Below, piece after piece: positions 1 to 7,632 of a DNA stretch of 64,000 bases (positions are counted from its first letter, which is position 1; each line of letters starts with the position of its first letter). Both the position numbers and the translations under genes were made by a program. The notes under the pieces are model-generated. The model was given only the letters and a program-made list of their open reading frames with translations. It was not told where the DNA came from and did not search any database. Location of the stretch: the NCBI GenBank assembly GCA_023460795.1, contig JAEWPC010000033.1, forward strand, positions 124,001-188,000, read 5' to 3'. This stretch comes from Bacillota bacterium (GTDB taxonomy: Bacteria; Bacillota; Bacilli; Paenibacillales; Paenibacillaceae).

Positions 1-60
1 GCGTTGCGTAAGCTGCGCCACCCTAGCCGCAGCAAGCGCTTGAAAGATTTCTTGGAATAA
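1..60 (+). CDS. rpoD: RNA polymerase sigma factor RpoD/SigA, C-terminal end only
   Basis: The first 60 bases read in frame as ALRKLRHPSRSKRLKDFLE and then TAA. This is the conserved end of region 4.2 of the housekeeping sigma factor, including the last residues of the helix-turn-helix that contacts the -35 box. The rest of the gene lies left of the window. It fits the context: in Bacillales sigA is followed by trmK (yqfN) and the Nif3-like gene (yqfO), as here. A terminator follows 23 bases after the stop. Confidence 0.93.
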   Translation, partial: ALRKLRHPSRSKRLKDFLE

Positions 61-82
61 CATCATGCCGAACGTTCGGATG

Positions 83-116
83 AGACCTTTGGCCGTAACG
101 GTTGAAGGTCTTTTTA
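83..116 (+). terminator. Intrinsic terminator after rpoD
   Basis: Arms AGACCTT (83-89) and AAGGTCT (105-111) enclose a 15-nt loop that can pair further (GGCCG with CGGTT), followed by five T. It separates rpoD from the membrane-protein gene at 144. Confidence 0.75.
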
Positions 117-143
117 TTCCGATGGAGCAAGGAGGAACGCTGC

Positions 144-977
144 ATGGCTTCTGGCGATGACGAGAAGCGCAAAGCAATCGTGCTGGAAATCGAAGCATGG
201 CGACGCAGCAAGCTGTTGCCCGAGCATTATTGCGATTTCTTGATCAATCTTTATTTGGATGACCTGAATGAACGTCCGAAAGGGATGGTCGGAAACGCGG
301 TCAGGAAAATCGGGCAAGCGACAGGCAAACACTGGCTCCTTACATTTGGCATTTTTACCTTGATTTGTCTTGTTGTACTTCATTTTAGCGCGTTTCCTTT
401 GGCATTGCAAATAGGATTGACCGGTGTCGTAACTGCCGCTTTCATCGGCTTTGCCGGTAAAATCCAAGAGCTTAGCGGGACGCGTAGCATGATGCTGGCG
501 GGTACGGGCTGCTTCTTCTTGCTTGGTACGGGGTACAGCATTTGCCAATTGCACGGGTGGACAAGCGCCCTTGGGTATATTCTGCTGCTGGTCGTTTGCG
601 CGGTCGTGTGGATCGTCAGCGGCATCGCATTGAACGCGTTTATCCTGCACGGCCTAGGATGGATTCTTGCGATCGCGGCGTATACGAAGCTGCTTGCCGA
701 CCACGTGCCTCATCCGACCTGGCTGGAAGTTCAAATTTTCTGGCTTCCCGCGGCATTGTTGTTCGGCTGGCTAAGCTGGTTCGTGCACAATCGCTACCAG
801 TCCAGCGGCGCGGTATTGTTCTCTGTCGCGCTCGTATTATGGTTCATGCCCGAAGTATACTCGGCCTTGTACGGAATCAATAAAGATTGGCTTCAAATCG
901 AGTTATTGAGCAAAGTCGTTATCGTAGGTTTAGGAATGTTCCGCTTAAGAAAACAATGGATGGAATGGGTTGCATAA
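144..977 (+). CDS. Multi-pass membrane protein of unknown function
   Basis: This 277-residue protein has a charged N-terminal part of about 60 residues (MASGDDEKRK, then an amphipathic stretch ending near GQATGKHW). After that come about seven or eight hydrophobic segments, and a short basic tail (RLRKQW). I chose ATG 144 because CAAGGAGGA lies 7 bases upstream; the frame stays open to 102, but that start falls inside the rpoD terminator. The stop lies just before trmK, so the two genes are probably co-transcribed. In B. subtilis this position between sigA and trmK holds a cytochrome gene instead. I do not recognise a family. The soluble head followed by a membrane bundle recalls DUF2157-type proteins, but that is only an impression. 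Confidence 0.8.
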   Translation: MASGDDEKRKAIVLEIEAWRRSKLLPEHYCDFLINLYLDDLNERPKGMVGNAVRKIGQATGKHWLLTFGIFTLICLVVLHFSAFPLALQIGLTGVVTAAFIGFAGKIQELSGTRSMMLAGTGCFFLLGTGYSICQLHGWTSALGYILLLVVCAVVWIVSGIALNAFILHGLGWILAIAAYTKLLADHVPHPTWLEVQIFWLPAALLFGWLSWFVHNRYQSSGAVLFSVALVLWFMPEVYSALYGINKDWLQIELLSKVVIVGLGMFRLRKQWMEWVA

Positions 978-981
978 CAAG

Positions 982-1797
982 ATGAAACAATCGGATCAAC
1001 GATTCGGAGCAGGCTTGAAGCTGTCCCGTCGATTGTCCGCGCTGGCCGAATGGGTTCCGCAAGGGGCAAGGCTCGCCGACATCGGGACGGACCATGCGCT
1101 GCTCCCCGTCTTTCTGGCGGGCAGCGGCCAAGTGGAGCTGGCGATCGCCGGCGACGTTAACGCAGGGCCGGTCGAAGCAGCCAAAAGACAAGTAAGGGAC
1201 GCCGGACTCGATGCGCTCGTATCGGTGCGGCTAGGAGACGGATTAGCGGTCGTCGAACCGGGAGAAGTCGATACGGTATCGATCGCCGGCATGGGCGGCA
1301 GCTTGATGGTGCGTATCCTTGATCAAGGGATATCGCGCTTAGAAGGCGTGAATACGCTGATCTTATCTCCGCACGTCGCGGAGGATCAGGTTAGAAGATG
1401 GCTTACCGAGCATCAATATGCGATCGACCGGGAAACTTTGATCGAGGAAGACGGCGTTATCTATTCGATCATTCGCGCGGTCAAAGTATACGATGAGGCG
1501 GAGGCGCGCGATATAGCGGCTAGGCTCTACGACACGGGGATTCTGGCGCCCAAGTTAGTTAAGGTATCTCCGTCGCTCCTATACGAGATGGGGCCGTTGT
1601 TACTCCGCGAGCCAACGGAGGCGTTCCGTCGCAAGTGGGAGCAGGAGATTGCCAAGCGCGAGCGGGTCATCCTGCAGCTTCAACAGGCGGATGCGCCCGA
1701 GGCTGCCGAGAAGGCGAAGGAATGGCAGGAAGACGTGCGAGAAATCCGGGAGGTGCTGGGGTGTTTGCCCGAGGAGAAACGATCATCCAATTCATAG
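982..1797 (+). CDS. trmK: tRNA (adenine22-N1)-methyltransferase TrmK
   Basis: TrmK methylates N1 of adenine 22 in the D-loop region of tRNA, using S-adenosylmethionine. The protein has 271 residues. The SAM-binding loop ADIGTDHALLP lies near residues 32-42, followed by AIAGDVN (acidic end of strand 2) and SIAGMGG, the family's motif IV. The C-terminal third is charged and helical (LQQADAPEAAEKAKEW), as in the coiled-coil domain of the B. subtilis enzyme. I start at ATG 982; an in-frame TTG at 970 overlaps the upstream stop and has no spaced ribosome site. The 3' end overlaps the Nif3-like gene by 37 bases, which implies translational coupling. Confidence 0.88.
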   Translation: MKQSDQRFGAGLKLSRRLSALAEWVPQGARLADIGTDHALLPVFLAGSGQVELAIAGDVNAGPVEAAKRQVRDAGLDALVSVRLGDGLAVVEPGEVDTVSIAGMGGSLMVRILDQGISRLEGVNTLILSPHVAEDQVRRWLTEHQYAIDRETLIEEDGVIYSIIRAVKVYDEAEARDIAARLYDTGILAPKLVKVSPSLLYEMGPLLLREPTEAFRRKWEQEIAKRERVILQLQQADAPEAAEKAKEWQEDVREIREVLGCLPEEKRSSNS

Positions 1798-2876
1798 AGC
1801 GGTTGGCTCCCAAGCATTATGCGGTCGAGGGCGATAAGATCGGCCTTCAGGTAGGCTCATCTGCGCGCGAAGTGCGGCGGGTGCTCATCGCGCTCGACGT
1901 GAATTCCGCTGTCGTAGAAGAAGCCGCCGAGTTAGGCGCGGAGCTTATAATCGCCCACCATGCGGTCATTTACAGACCGCTGGCGAACCTCCGTACGGAT
2001 ACCCCGGCAGGGGCTTTAGCTGCTAGTTTGTTGCGGAAGGACATCGCGGTGTACATTTCCCATACGAACTTGGATACTGCAGAGGGCGGAATGAACGACT
2101 GGATGGCGGAGGCGCTTGGTTTGAACGGCCGCGACGTGCTCGAGGAGGTTCATACCGACAAGCTGTTCAAGCTCGTCGTATTCGTGCCGGAGTCGCATCA
2201 GGATAAGGTCAGGGCAGCGCTGTTCGGCGCCGGTGCGGGCTGGATCGGCAATTACAGCCATTGCAGCTTCAACACCGAGGGAACGGGTACGTTCCTCCCT
2301 CGCGAAGGGACGCAGCCGTATATCGGTCAACCGGGCAAATTGGAGAATGCGGCGGAAATCCGCATCGAGACGGTTGTCCCGCAAAGCGTTCGCAAAGCGG
2401 TCGTATCGGCGATGCTCAAGGCGCATCCTTACGAAGAGGTCGCCTATGATCTGTACCCGATGGATTTGAAGGGCAGATCGTTCGGGCTTGGACGCGTTGG
2501 CGTCTTACCGGAACCGGAGACGTTGGACCAATTCGCCGAACGAGTGAAGCAGGCGCTCGACGTACCGTTCGTCCGCATCGTCGGCGACGGCACGAAGCCG
2601 ATTCGCAAGGTCGCCGTGCTTGGCGGCTCAGGGGCCAAATACATTCGTCACGCTTCGTTCGCAGGGGCGGACGTGCTCGTTACGGGAGATATCGACTATC
2701 ATTCGGCTCAGGACGCGGAAGCCGCGGGCCTCGCGATCGTAGACCCGGGTCACAACGCGGAGAAAATCATGAAGCCTAAACTGGCGGAGTGGCTGCAAGA
2801 GCAACTGAAGGGCAAAGGCTATGCTACGGAAGTTTTCGCATCCAAAGTCCATACGGAGCCGTTCAAGCTCAGGTAA
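1761..2876 (+). CDS. Nif3-like dinuclear metal-centre hexameric protein (YqfO type)
   Basis: This 371-residue protein matches the long Bacillus-type Nif3/YqfO family, in which a PII/CutA-like insert of about 100 residues splits the NIF3 domain. Metal-ligand motifs are visible: IIAHHAVIY (paired His), SHTNLDTAEGGMND (His and Asp), TGDIDYHSA and DPGHNAE near the C-terminus. GTG 1761 was chosen because GGGAGGT lies 6 bases upstream and the reading MFARGETIIQ starts like the family. The frame is open further upstream, but only as an overlap on trmK. The trmK-nif3 pairing is conserved in Bacillales. The biochemical role is unsettled; proposals include a metal chaperone, a hydrolase and a partner in tRNA modification. 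Confidence 0.88.
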   Translation: MFARGETIIQFIERLAPKHYAVEGDKIGLQVGSSAREVRRVLIALDVNSAVVEEAAELGAELIIAHHAVIYRPLANLRTDTPAGALAASLLRKDIAVYISHTNLDTAEGGMNDWMAEALGLNGRDVLEEVHTDKLFKLVVFVPESHQDKVRAALFGAGAGWIGNYSHCSFNTEGTGTFLPREGTQPYIGQPGKLENAAEIRIETVVPQSVRKAVVSAMLKAHPYEEVAYDLYPMDLKGRSFGLGRVGVLPEPETLDQFAERVKQALDVPFVRIVGDGTKPIRKVAVLGGSGAKYIRHASFAGADVLVTGDIDYHSAQDAEAAGLAIVDPGHNAEKIMKPKLAEWLQEQLKGKGYATEVFASKVHTEPFKLR

Positions 2877-2912
2877 ATGGGTCGTGTTATTCTTCTGTCC
2901 CATCCATTACCG

Positions 2913-2941
2913 TTGTGCTCGCGAGCGATTCGCGATATACT
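2913..2941 (+). promoter_or_regulatory. SigA-type promoter for rnpB
   Basis: TTGTGC (2913-2918), a 17-base spacer and TATACT (2936-2941) place the start about 7-10 bases downstream, immediately before helix P1 of the RNase P RNA. Confidence 0.65.
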
Positions 2942-2953
2942 TATCGATGCAAT

Positions 2954-3381
2954 CCGGAAAGATTGACAGACAATCGCTGGTGGCTTCGCGCCACGAGAGG
3001 AAAGTCCGGGCTCCATAGGGCAGGATGCTGGATAACGTCCAGTCAGCGCGAGCTGAAGGATCGGGCCACAGAAATGGACCGCCGATGGCCGAATTCCGCA
3101 AGGGATTCGGATCAGGCAAGGATGGAACCGTGGTGTAAGAGACCACGAGGAGCACTGGTGACTTTGTTCCTGGTAAACCCCATCTGGAGCAAGACCTAGG
3201 AGAACGTAGCAGTCGCTTGCGGCTGCAGCCCTTGCCCGGGGTGCGTTCGGGTTGGTCGCTTGAGCCGTTCAGCAATGGACGGCCTAGAAAGATGATTGTC
3301 GCTTCCATACGTGGGAGGATGGCGCAAGCTGTCCGCGATACCACCGGAAGTACAGAACCCGGCTTACGGCAATCTTTCCGG
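2954..3381 (+). ncRNA. rnpB: RNase P catalytic RNA, class A-like architecture
   Basis: This is the catalytic RNA that cleaves 5' leaders from pre-tRNA. Conserved signatures are GAGGAAAGTCCGGGCTC (5' side of P4), CACAGAAA, GGTAAACCCC, GCTTGAGCC and ACAGAACCCGGCTTA. P1 closes the molecule as a perfect 12-bp helix between 2954-2965 and 3370-3381. From GACCGCCGATGGCC through GGAGCAAGACC to the GCTTGAGCC stem, the order follows the E. coli class A molecule, with GAACG/CGTTC able to form P16. An extra helix near 3310-3345 corresponds to P19. Bacillus itself has class B. At about 428 nt it is somewhat longer than either reference RNA. The ends are inferred from P1. Confidence 0.93.
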
Positions 3382-3400
3382 CCTAGCTATAATCATGAAC

Positions 3401-3452
3401 ACAGGGTTGTCCCGGCGGATCTTGGATCCGCGTTGGGGGCAACCCTGTTTTT
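3401..3452 (+). terminator. Intrinsic terminator of rnpB
   Basis: CAGGGTTG (3402-3409) pairs with CAACCCTG (3440-3447) around an inner stem GCGGATC/GATCCGC, followed by five T. Confidence 0.85.
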
Positions 3453-3458
3453 GTGCAC

Positions 3459-3488
3459 CTTATAACGATATCCCCATCGCTCAGGAGC
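3459..3488 (+). repeat. Dispersed repeat copy 1 (forward)
   Basis: This is a full-length copy of the intergenic motif described in the findings: TTATAA, then CGATATCCCC, a variable base, TCGCTCAGG. It begins 7 bases after the rnpB terminator T-run and opens the 3459-3825 island. Confidence 0.85.
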
Positions 3489-3500
3489 GGGAAAAATGCG

Positions 3501-3730
3501 ACTCCAACGGCGTGACAGACCGCTGCAGCATCGATCTTCGACTAAAGTATCGTGCAACGGTGCCATAGACCGCTACAGCGTCGACCCGCGCCAAAAGTTT
3601 CGTGCAACGGTGCCACGTACCGCTACAGAGGCGACTCGCGTCAAAAGTTCCGTGCAACGGCGCGACAGGCCGCTACAGCGGCGACCCTCGTCAAAAGTTC
3701 CGTGCAACGGTGCCACATACCGCTACAGTA
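3501..3730 (+). repeat. Tandem repeat, 50-bp unit, about 4.6 copies
   Basis: Units start at 3501, 3551, 3601, 3651 and 3701 (the last truncated). Each carries CAACGG about 5 bases in and a CCGCTACAG block at offset 20, and most end in CAAAAGTT. The units are diverged and contiguous, with no unique spacers, so this is not CRISPR. Fifty is not a multiple of three, and short reading frames here change phase from unit to unit, which argues against coding. The block is enclosed by inverted copies of the dispersed motif. Confidence 0.9.
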
Positions 3731-3732
3731 CT

Positions 3733-3755
3733 ATTATCCCCACCGCTCAGGAGCG
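3733..3755 (+). repeat. Dispersed repeat copy 2 (forward, truncated)
   Basis: It retains TATCCCC, then ACCGCTCAGGAGCG; the TTATAACG end is missing. It follows directly on the last tandem unit. Confidence 0.7.
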
Positions 3756-3779
3756 AGAATTAGCAGTGACTACATACGC

Positions 3780-3825
3780 ACGATATCCCCTAAGCTCACC
3801 TGAGCGAAGGGGATATCGTTATAAG
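3780..3825. repeat. Foldback pair of the dispersed motif
   Basis: A truncated forward copy (3780-3798, ACGATATCCCCTAAGCTCA) abuts a full reverse copy (3799-3825) with only two bases between the TGAGC and GCTCA ends. Together they form a near-perfect hairpin of about 18 bp. It ends 8 bases before the stop codon of the convergent S8 protease gene, and could act as that gene's terminator although it has no clear T-run on that side. Confidence 0.8.
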
Positions 3826-3832
3826 GGTGCGA

Positions 3833-5692
3833 TTAATGCGAGTTCAATCGCTCAAGCTGCCGCCTCACTTGCCGCGGATACAGCTGCAGCGACGTGCTCG
3901 CCCCGCTGACCGACTGCAAGGCCGACTTCACGTCGATCTCGCCGTAACCGAAGTCGTTATCTTTTCCTTCCGGACCCAAATCCCGGGCCGTCCGTCTCAG
4001 CACGTCCATCACCTCGTCGTTGCTAAGCTGCGGATTGACCGCGCGAACGAGAGAGGCTAATGCCGCGACGTGAGGGCTCGCCATGGACGTTCCCGACAGC
4101 GCGGCATACCGGCTGCCCGGATACGTGCTCGGAATCGAAGTGCCCGGAGCGGCGATATCGATATAATCGCCGTAGTTCGAGTATTCCGCCCGGGATTTAT
4201 CGGGGTTCGTAGCCGCGACCGCCAGCACTTCCGGATATGCGGCGGGGAATCCCGGCCGGTCCGTGTTGTCGTTGCCGCTGGCGGCGACGAGCACGACGCC
4301 GTGGTCATAGGCGTACTTGAGCGCGTCGTGAAGAAACTCCGCCTGCGCATAGTTGCCGAGGCTCATATTGATGACATCGGCGCCATGATCCACCGCCCAT
4401 AGCACGCCTTCCGCCACCGAATAAGTCGACCCCGCGCCGGTGCTGTCGAGCGCTTTAATCGGCATGATTTTCGTATACCAGGTCATTCCCGCGACGCCTT
4501 CCCCGTTGTTAACCGAAGCGGATATAATGCCCGCGACGTGGGTGCCGTGACCGACATCGTCGTCCGGAGGGCTTGAGGGATCGACGATGTTCACCCCTTC
4601 GACCAAGCGTCCTTGCAAATCGGGATGATCCGCTTGGACGCCCGTGTCGATGACGGCAACGACGATGTCGTCGCTTCCCTTCGATACGCTCCAGCCGGAT
4701 TCGGTGGCGATCTGAGGCAAGTTCCACTGATATTCGGAATACAGTGTATCGTTAGGGACGATCGTTCCTTCGGAGGCAGGCTCCTCCGGAAGCTCGTTCG
4801 TCAAGTATAGGTAATGCGGTTCGACATAAATCGGATTCCACTTGGATTTGAAGTAGGCGATCAGCTCTTCGGTCTTATGCTTTTTGGACCGGAACACGTA
4901 AGTTTGGTGGCGCGTCTGGCGAACGACGACCAAATGCAGCGATTTGCGCAGGTTGAGCAGCTGCGCGTCCGTCAACGGCGTTCTGAACTTGACGACTACT
5001 TCGTCGACCGAATAGTGGCTGGCATTGCCATTGTCTTCCCCGTTGCGGACGGTCGTATCCTTGAGCGTATTCGGAACGACGGATTCGACCCGGTATCTGC
5101 CTTCAGCAGGATAAGGAATCAATCTCATGTTACGGCGCTGGTGACGTTCGACGGACTGAATCACTTCGGATGAAATAAGCGAGATAAGTCCGCTTTGCGA
5201 CGGTTGGGCCGCCACGTGCGCCATGACGTAATAGCTTTTGCCTTGATCCGTGAACAATGGGGAGGTATACGACTTGCCTTGGCGTATCGCCTGCCGTCCG
5301 GCTTCCCAATACGGTGCGGAAGCTTTCTTTAATGCCGCCGATACCGTTCCGGATTCGGTCGTATGCTTCTTGCGTCCATCCGTCCATTCGAGCAATCGCA
5401 TTTCAGGATGAACGGACATCAGCTTCTTCATCTGCGGCTCCGTGCATTCGCCATTGCTTAGGTGGCGCCGCATATCCGCAACCGTCTGAGCGCGGGAGAG
5501 GCGCTCCGTAGCCGCGATATCGTTCTGGACGATTTTGTTCTTATACACCGCTTCATGCCCCGGAAGTTGTTCGTTCGATGCCGCATGGGGCATGGGCGTA
5601 GGACGATCCGGACTCCAATCGTGAAAAAAGAGCGGTACGGCGACCATAACGAAAGCGGTTGTCACAAGGATCCCAAGCAGCGTGCGTCGCAT
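3833..5692 (-). CDS. Exported subtilisin-family (S8) serine protease
   Basis: This is a secreted endopeptidase of 619 residues. It begins with a signal segment (MRRTLLGILVTTAFVMVAV), followed by a long pro-region of about 300 residues without recognised domains, and then the peptidase domain. The catalytic triad is Asp in VAVIDTG (about 345), His in GHGTHVAG (about 385) and Ser in GTSMASPH (about 534). The C-terminus ends soon after the domain. I chose the ATG at 5692 because AAGGAGAG precedes it and it starts the signal peptide; the frame is open 29 codons further without such features. It lies convergent to rnpB. The substrate is unknown; the pro-region is longer than in classical subtilisins and may serve as inhibitor or targeting domain. 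Confidence 0.88.
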   Translation of the reverse strand: MRRTLLGILVTTAFVMVAVPLFFHDWSPDRPTPMPHAASNEQLPGHEAVYKNKIVQNDIAATERLSRAQTVADMRRHLSNGECTEPQMKKLMSVHPEMRLLEWTDGRKKHTTESGTVSAALKKASAPYWEAGRQAIRQGKSYTSPLFTDQGKSYYVMAHVAAQPSQSGLISLISSEVIQSVERHQRRNMRLIPYPAEGRYRVESVVPNTLKDTTVRNGEDNGNASHYSVDEVVVKFRTPLTDAQLLNLRKSLHLVVVRQTRHQTYVFRSKKHKTEELIAYFKSKWNPIYVEPHYLYLTNELPEEPASEGTIVPNDTLYSEYQWNLPQIATESGWSVSKGSDDIVVAVIDTGVQADHPDLQGRLVEGVNIVDPSSPPDDDVGHGTHVAGIISASVNNGEGVAGMTWYTKIMPIKALDSTGAGSTYSVAEGVLWAVDHGADVINMSLGNYAQAEFLHDALKYAYDHGVVLVAASGNDNTDRPGFPAAYPEVLAVAATNPDKSRAEYSNYGDYIDIAAPGTSIPSTYPGSRYAALSGTSMASPHVAALASLVRAVNPQLSNDEVMDVLRRTARDLGPEGKDNDFGYGEIDVKSALQSVSGASTSLQLYPRQVRRQLERLNSH

Positions 5693-5929
5693 ACGGGTTA
5701 ATCTCTCCTTATCGGTCCTCGCGCAAGCGGGAGCATTAATCGTTAGCATGAGGCGCAAGCGCAAAAATATACTCAACATTTTGGCCGTTGCCAGTACCGT
5801 TTACAGCGTATTTGTGGTACGATGATGAAAGTTTCGCGGCAGTGATGCGTATGCGGAACTATTTCGCTTGAGTCCGCATAACGAGTCATATATTCAGTAC
5901 GGTCTGCACATTGGAAAGGGGAACCATTC

Positions 5930-6430
5930 ATGCCAGCTATGAAAATTAAGAGCCTTGCCGAGTCCACCCGAGATAAACTGAAGGCAGCCATCGTTCAGCT
6001 CGAGGAATTCCTGAACAACAACGCGCTGCCGCAACTCGTGCAAGAGAACAACGAGCAGACGCAAAGCTTCTACGGCGGCTTGCTGTCCGATATGAGACAT
6101 TTGCTCGTATTTTCAGAAGTGGCTTACGAGAAGCTTGGCGCCGTCCTTAGACGTCCGAACTTCGATGTCGAACTGGCCGAGCGCGCGTTGTATGACGTTT
6201 ACCATAACGGCGTTAACGCCTTTTTCTATCCGAAGAACGAGTGTTATTCCGAAGACGGCCGCTATGCTTATACTGGACAAGACGCCATTCGTTTCCGGAT
6301 GAAGCCGATCCGCGGTGCCCGTGACATCGTGCTCAGCCTTTCCCGGATTTACGAAGAGCTTCGCGACGATCTGTCTTATTATGAGAGCGATTATTTGACG
6401 CAGCGCCGCATGCAGAACCAATCCAAGTAA
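5930..6430 (+). CDS. ypuI: YpuI-like protein (DUF3907)
   Basis: This 166-residue soluble protein resembles B. subtilis YpuI along its length. Matching blocks include FYGGLLSDMRHLLVF, ALYDVYHNGVNAFFYPK, YAYTGQDAIRF and a tail with YYESDY. The family has no known biochemical function; it is confined to Bacillales as far as I know. ATG 5930 has GAAAGGGGA just upstream. It stands alone: divergent from the protease gene and closed by a terminator 7 bases downstream. Confidence 0.8.
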   Translation: MPAMKIKSLAESTRDKLKAAIVQLEEFLNNNALPQLVQENNEQTQSFYGGLLSDMRHLLVFSEVAYEKLGAVLRRPNFDVELAERALYDVYHNGVNAFFYPKNECYSEDGRYAYTGQDAIRFRMKPIRGARDIVLSLSRIYEELRDDLSYYESDYLTQRRMQNQSK

Positions 6431-6436
6431 CTGTTG

Positions 6437-6466
6437 CCGCTATCCTCATGGATAGCGGTTTTTTAT
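6437..6466 (+). terminator. Intrinsic terminator of the ypuI-like gene
   Basis: CCGCTATC and GATAGCGG form an 8-bp stem with a 6-nt loop, followed by six T. Confidence 0.9.
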
Positions 6467-6557
6467 TGTTCGCGCAGGAAAATGACCCAAGAGCCCCCGT
6501 CTCGTCAGTCGCATACCGGACCCGACGGGGCGCACAATAGGAGCGGGGGTGATATGG

Positions 6558-6767
6558 ATGCCAAGCGGCGTCTCGTGCAGTGTCAGCAATTGCTCTTTCT
6601 GGGGTGAAGGCAACCGTTGCGCAGCGCAGGAAATCGCAGTCGAGATCGATGCGCACGCTCATAACCGTTGGAACGAAGAATATGCCGAAGAATTCGAAGG
6701 TCACCAGGACCATGCTCAGAACTCATCCGTTACTTGTTGTTTGACGTTCAGACCTAAAGAAGGTTAG
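6558..6767 (+). CDS. DUF1540 small cysteine-rich protein
   Basis: This 69-residue protein opens with VSCSVSNCSFW, followed by GNRCAAQEI. That spacing of Cys residues is the DUF1540 signature, presumed to bind a metal. A second Cys cluster (SVTCCLTF) lies at the C-terminus, with a His/Glu-rich linker between. ATG 6558 follows a GGGGGTGAT ribosome site; GTG 6549 is the alternative. Proteins of this kind are common in spore-formers, but their role is unknown to me. Confidence 0.72.
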   Translation: MPSGVSCSVSNCSFWGEGNRCAAQEIAVEIDAHAHNRWNEEYAEEFEGHQDHAQNSSVTCCLTFRPKEG

Positions 6768-6873
6768 GTCCGAAGTCGCGAATGTTCCCGAAAGTTGTCG
6801 GGACTAGCCGGTTGGCGTCGGTTGTTGTACAATAGGAAGCGTATAACAATCGAGCCGACAGGAGAATGCCGAC

Positions 6874-7533
6874 GTGAATGTATCAACGGATCCGCGCATC
6901 TTGAAGCAGCTGCTGCTATCCCAATGGACGCAGAACGTAAACCCATTGGCGGTAACGAAGTCGTCCGACACGACCGCAACCGAAGATACGGGACTGTTCA
7001 ATATGCTGCTCGATCAGATGATGGAAGCCAGCTCTCAGCCTTTAACCCAAGGCTTGGCTTTATCGACGCTTGCGCCGCCGAATACAACCCTGTTGTCTTC
7101 TGACGCTAACGGCTCTTCCGCGGCGTTCGACGAGCTTATTAACGCCGCAGGTCTGAAATACGGCGTATCCCCTGCCTTGATTAAGAGCGTAATCCAGACG
7201 GAGTCCTCGTTCCATCCGAACGCGGTGTCGTCGGCAGGCGCCAAAGGACTCATGCAACTGATGGACGATACGGCTCGCGGACTCGGCGTTACGGATTCCT
7301 TCGATCCCGCCCAGAACATCGACGGCGGAACAAGGTTCCTGTCCTATTTGCTTCGTAAGTACGACGGCAACGCATCGGTTGCGCTGGCAGCCTATAATGC
7401 CGGGCCGGGCCGCGTAGATCGGTTGGGTATCGCGAGCGAGCAGGATCTTGCCGCTAAGTACGAACAGCTGCCGCAAGAGACGCAAAGCTACGTTCGCAAA
7501 GTCGCTTCGGCAATGATTCAATGGGGCGCATAA
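6874..7533 (+). CDS. Lytic transglycosylase (SLT domain)
   Basis: This enzyme cleaves the MurNAc-GlcNAc bond of peptidoglycan. It has 219 residues: a low-complexity N-terminal half of about 85 residues without an obvious signal peptide, then an SLT domain. The catalytic Glu lies in IQTESSFHPNAVS (about 110), followed by GAKGLMQLM, NIDGGTRFL and ALAAYNAGPGRV, the standard motif order. GTG 6874 is preceded by AGGAG nine bases upstream. Missing a leader peptide, it may be exported through the flagellar apparatus or another route, or act during sporulation; this is inference. Confidence 0.87.
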   Translation: MNVSTDPRILKQLLLSQWTQNVNPLAVTKSSDTTATEDTGLFNMLLDQMMEASSQPLTQGLALSTLAPPNTTLLSSDANGSSAAFDELINAAGLKYGVSPALIKSVIQTESSFHPNAVSSAGAKGLMQLMDDTARGLGVTDSFDPAQNIDGGTRFLSYLLRKYDGNASVALAAYNAGPGRVDRLGIASEQDLAAKYEQLPQETQSYVRKVASAMIQWGA

Positions 7534-7632
7534 CGGAATTTTCGTGTACAATAGAAGAAATTGAGGCAAACAGGGATCATGACGGCGAACACGGCCGTTA
7601 TCGATCCCTTTGTTGCGGAACGGGGGATTCGG

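Noticed and set aside
970..981. TTG 970 as trmK start
   Set aside because: It lies within the last codons of the upstream gene with no spaced ribosome site; ATG 982 is better.
3501..3730. CRISPR array
   Set aside because: Units are contiguous and diverged, with no unique spacers; no cas genes are in the window.
3496..3909. Short open frames across the 50-bp tandem repeats
   Set aside because: The unit length is not a multiple of three, products change phase between units, and there is no ribosome site.
7534..7560. Promoter for the cysteine desulfurase gene at TACAAT near 7547
   Set aside because: A -10-like hexamer exists, but no -35 element lies 16-18 bases upstream.
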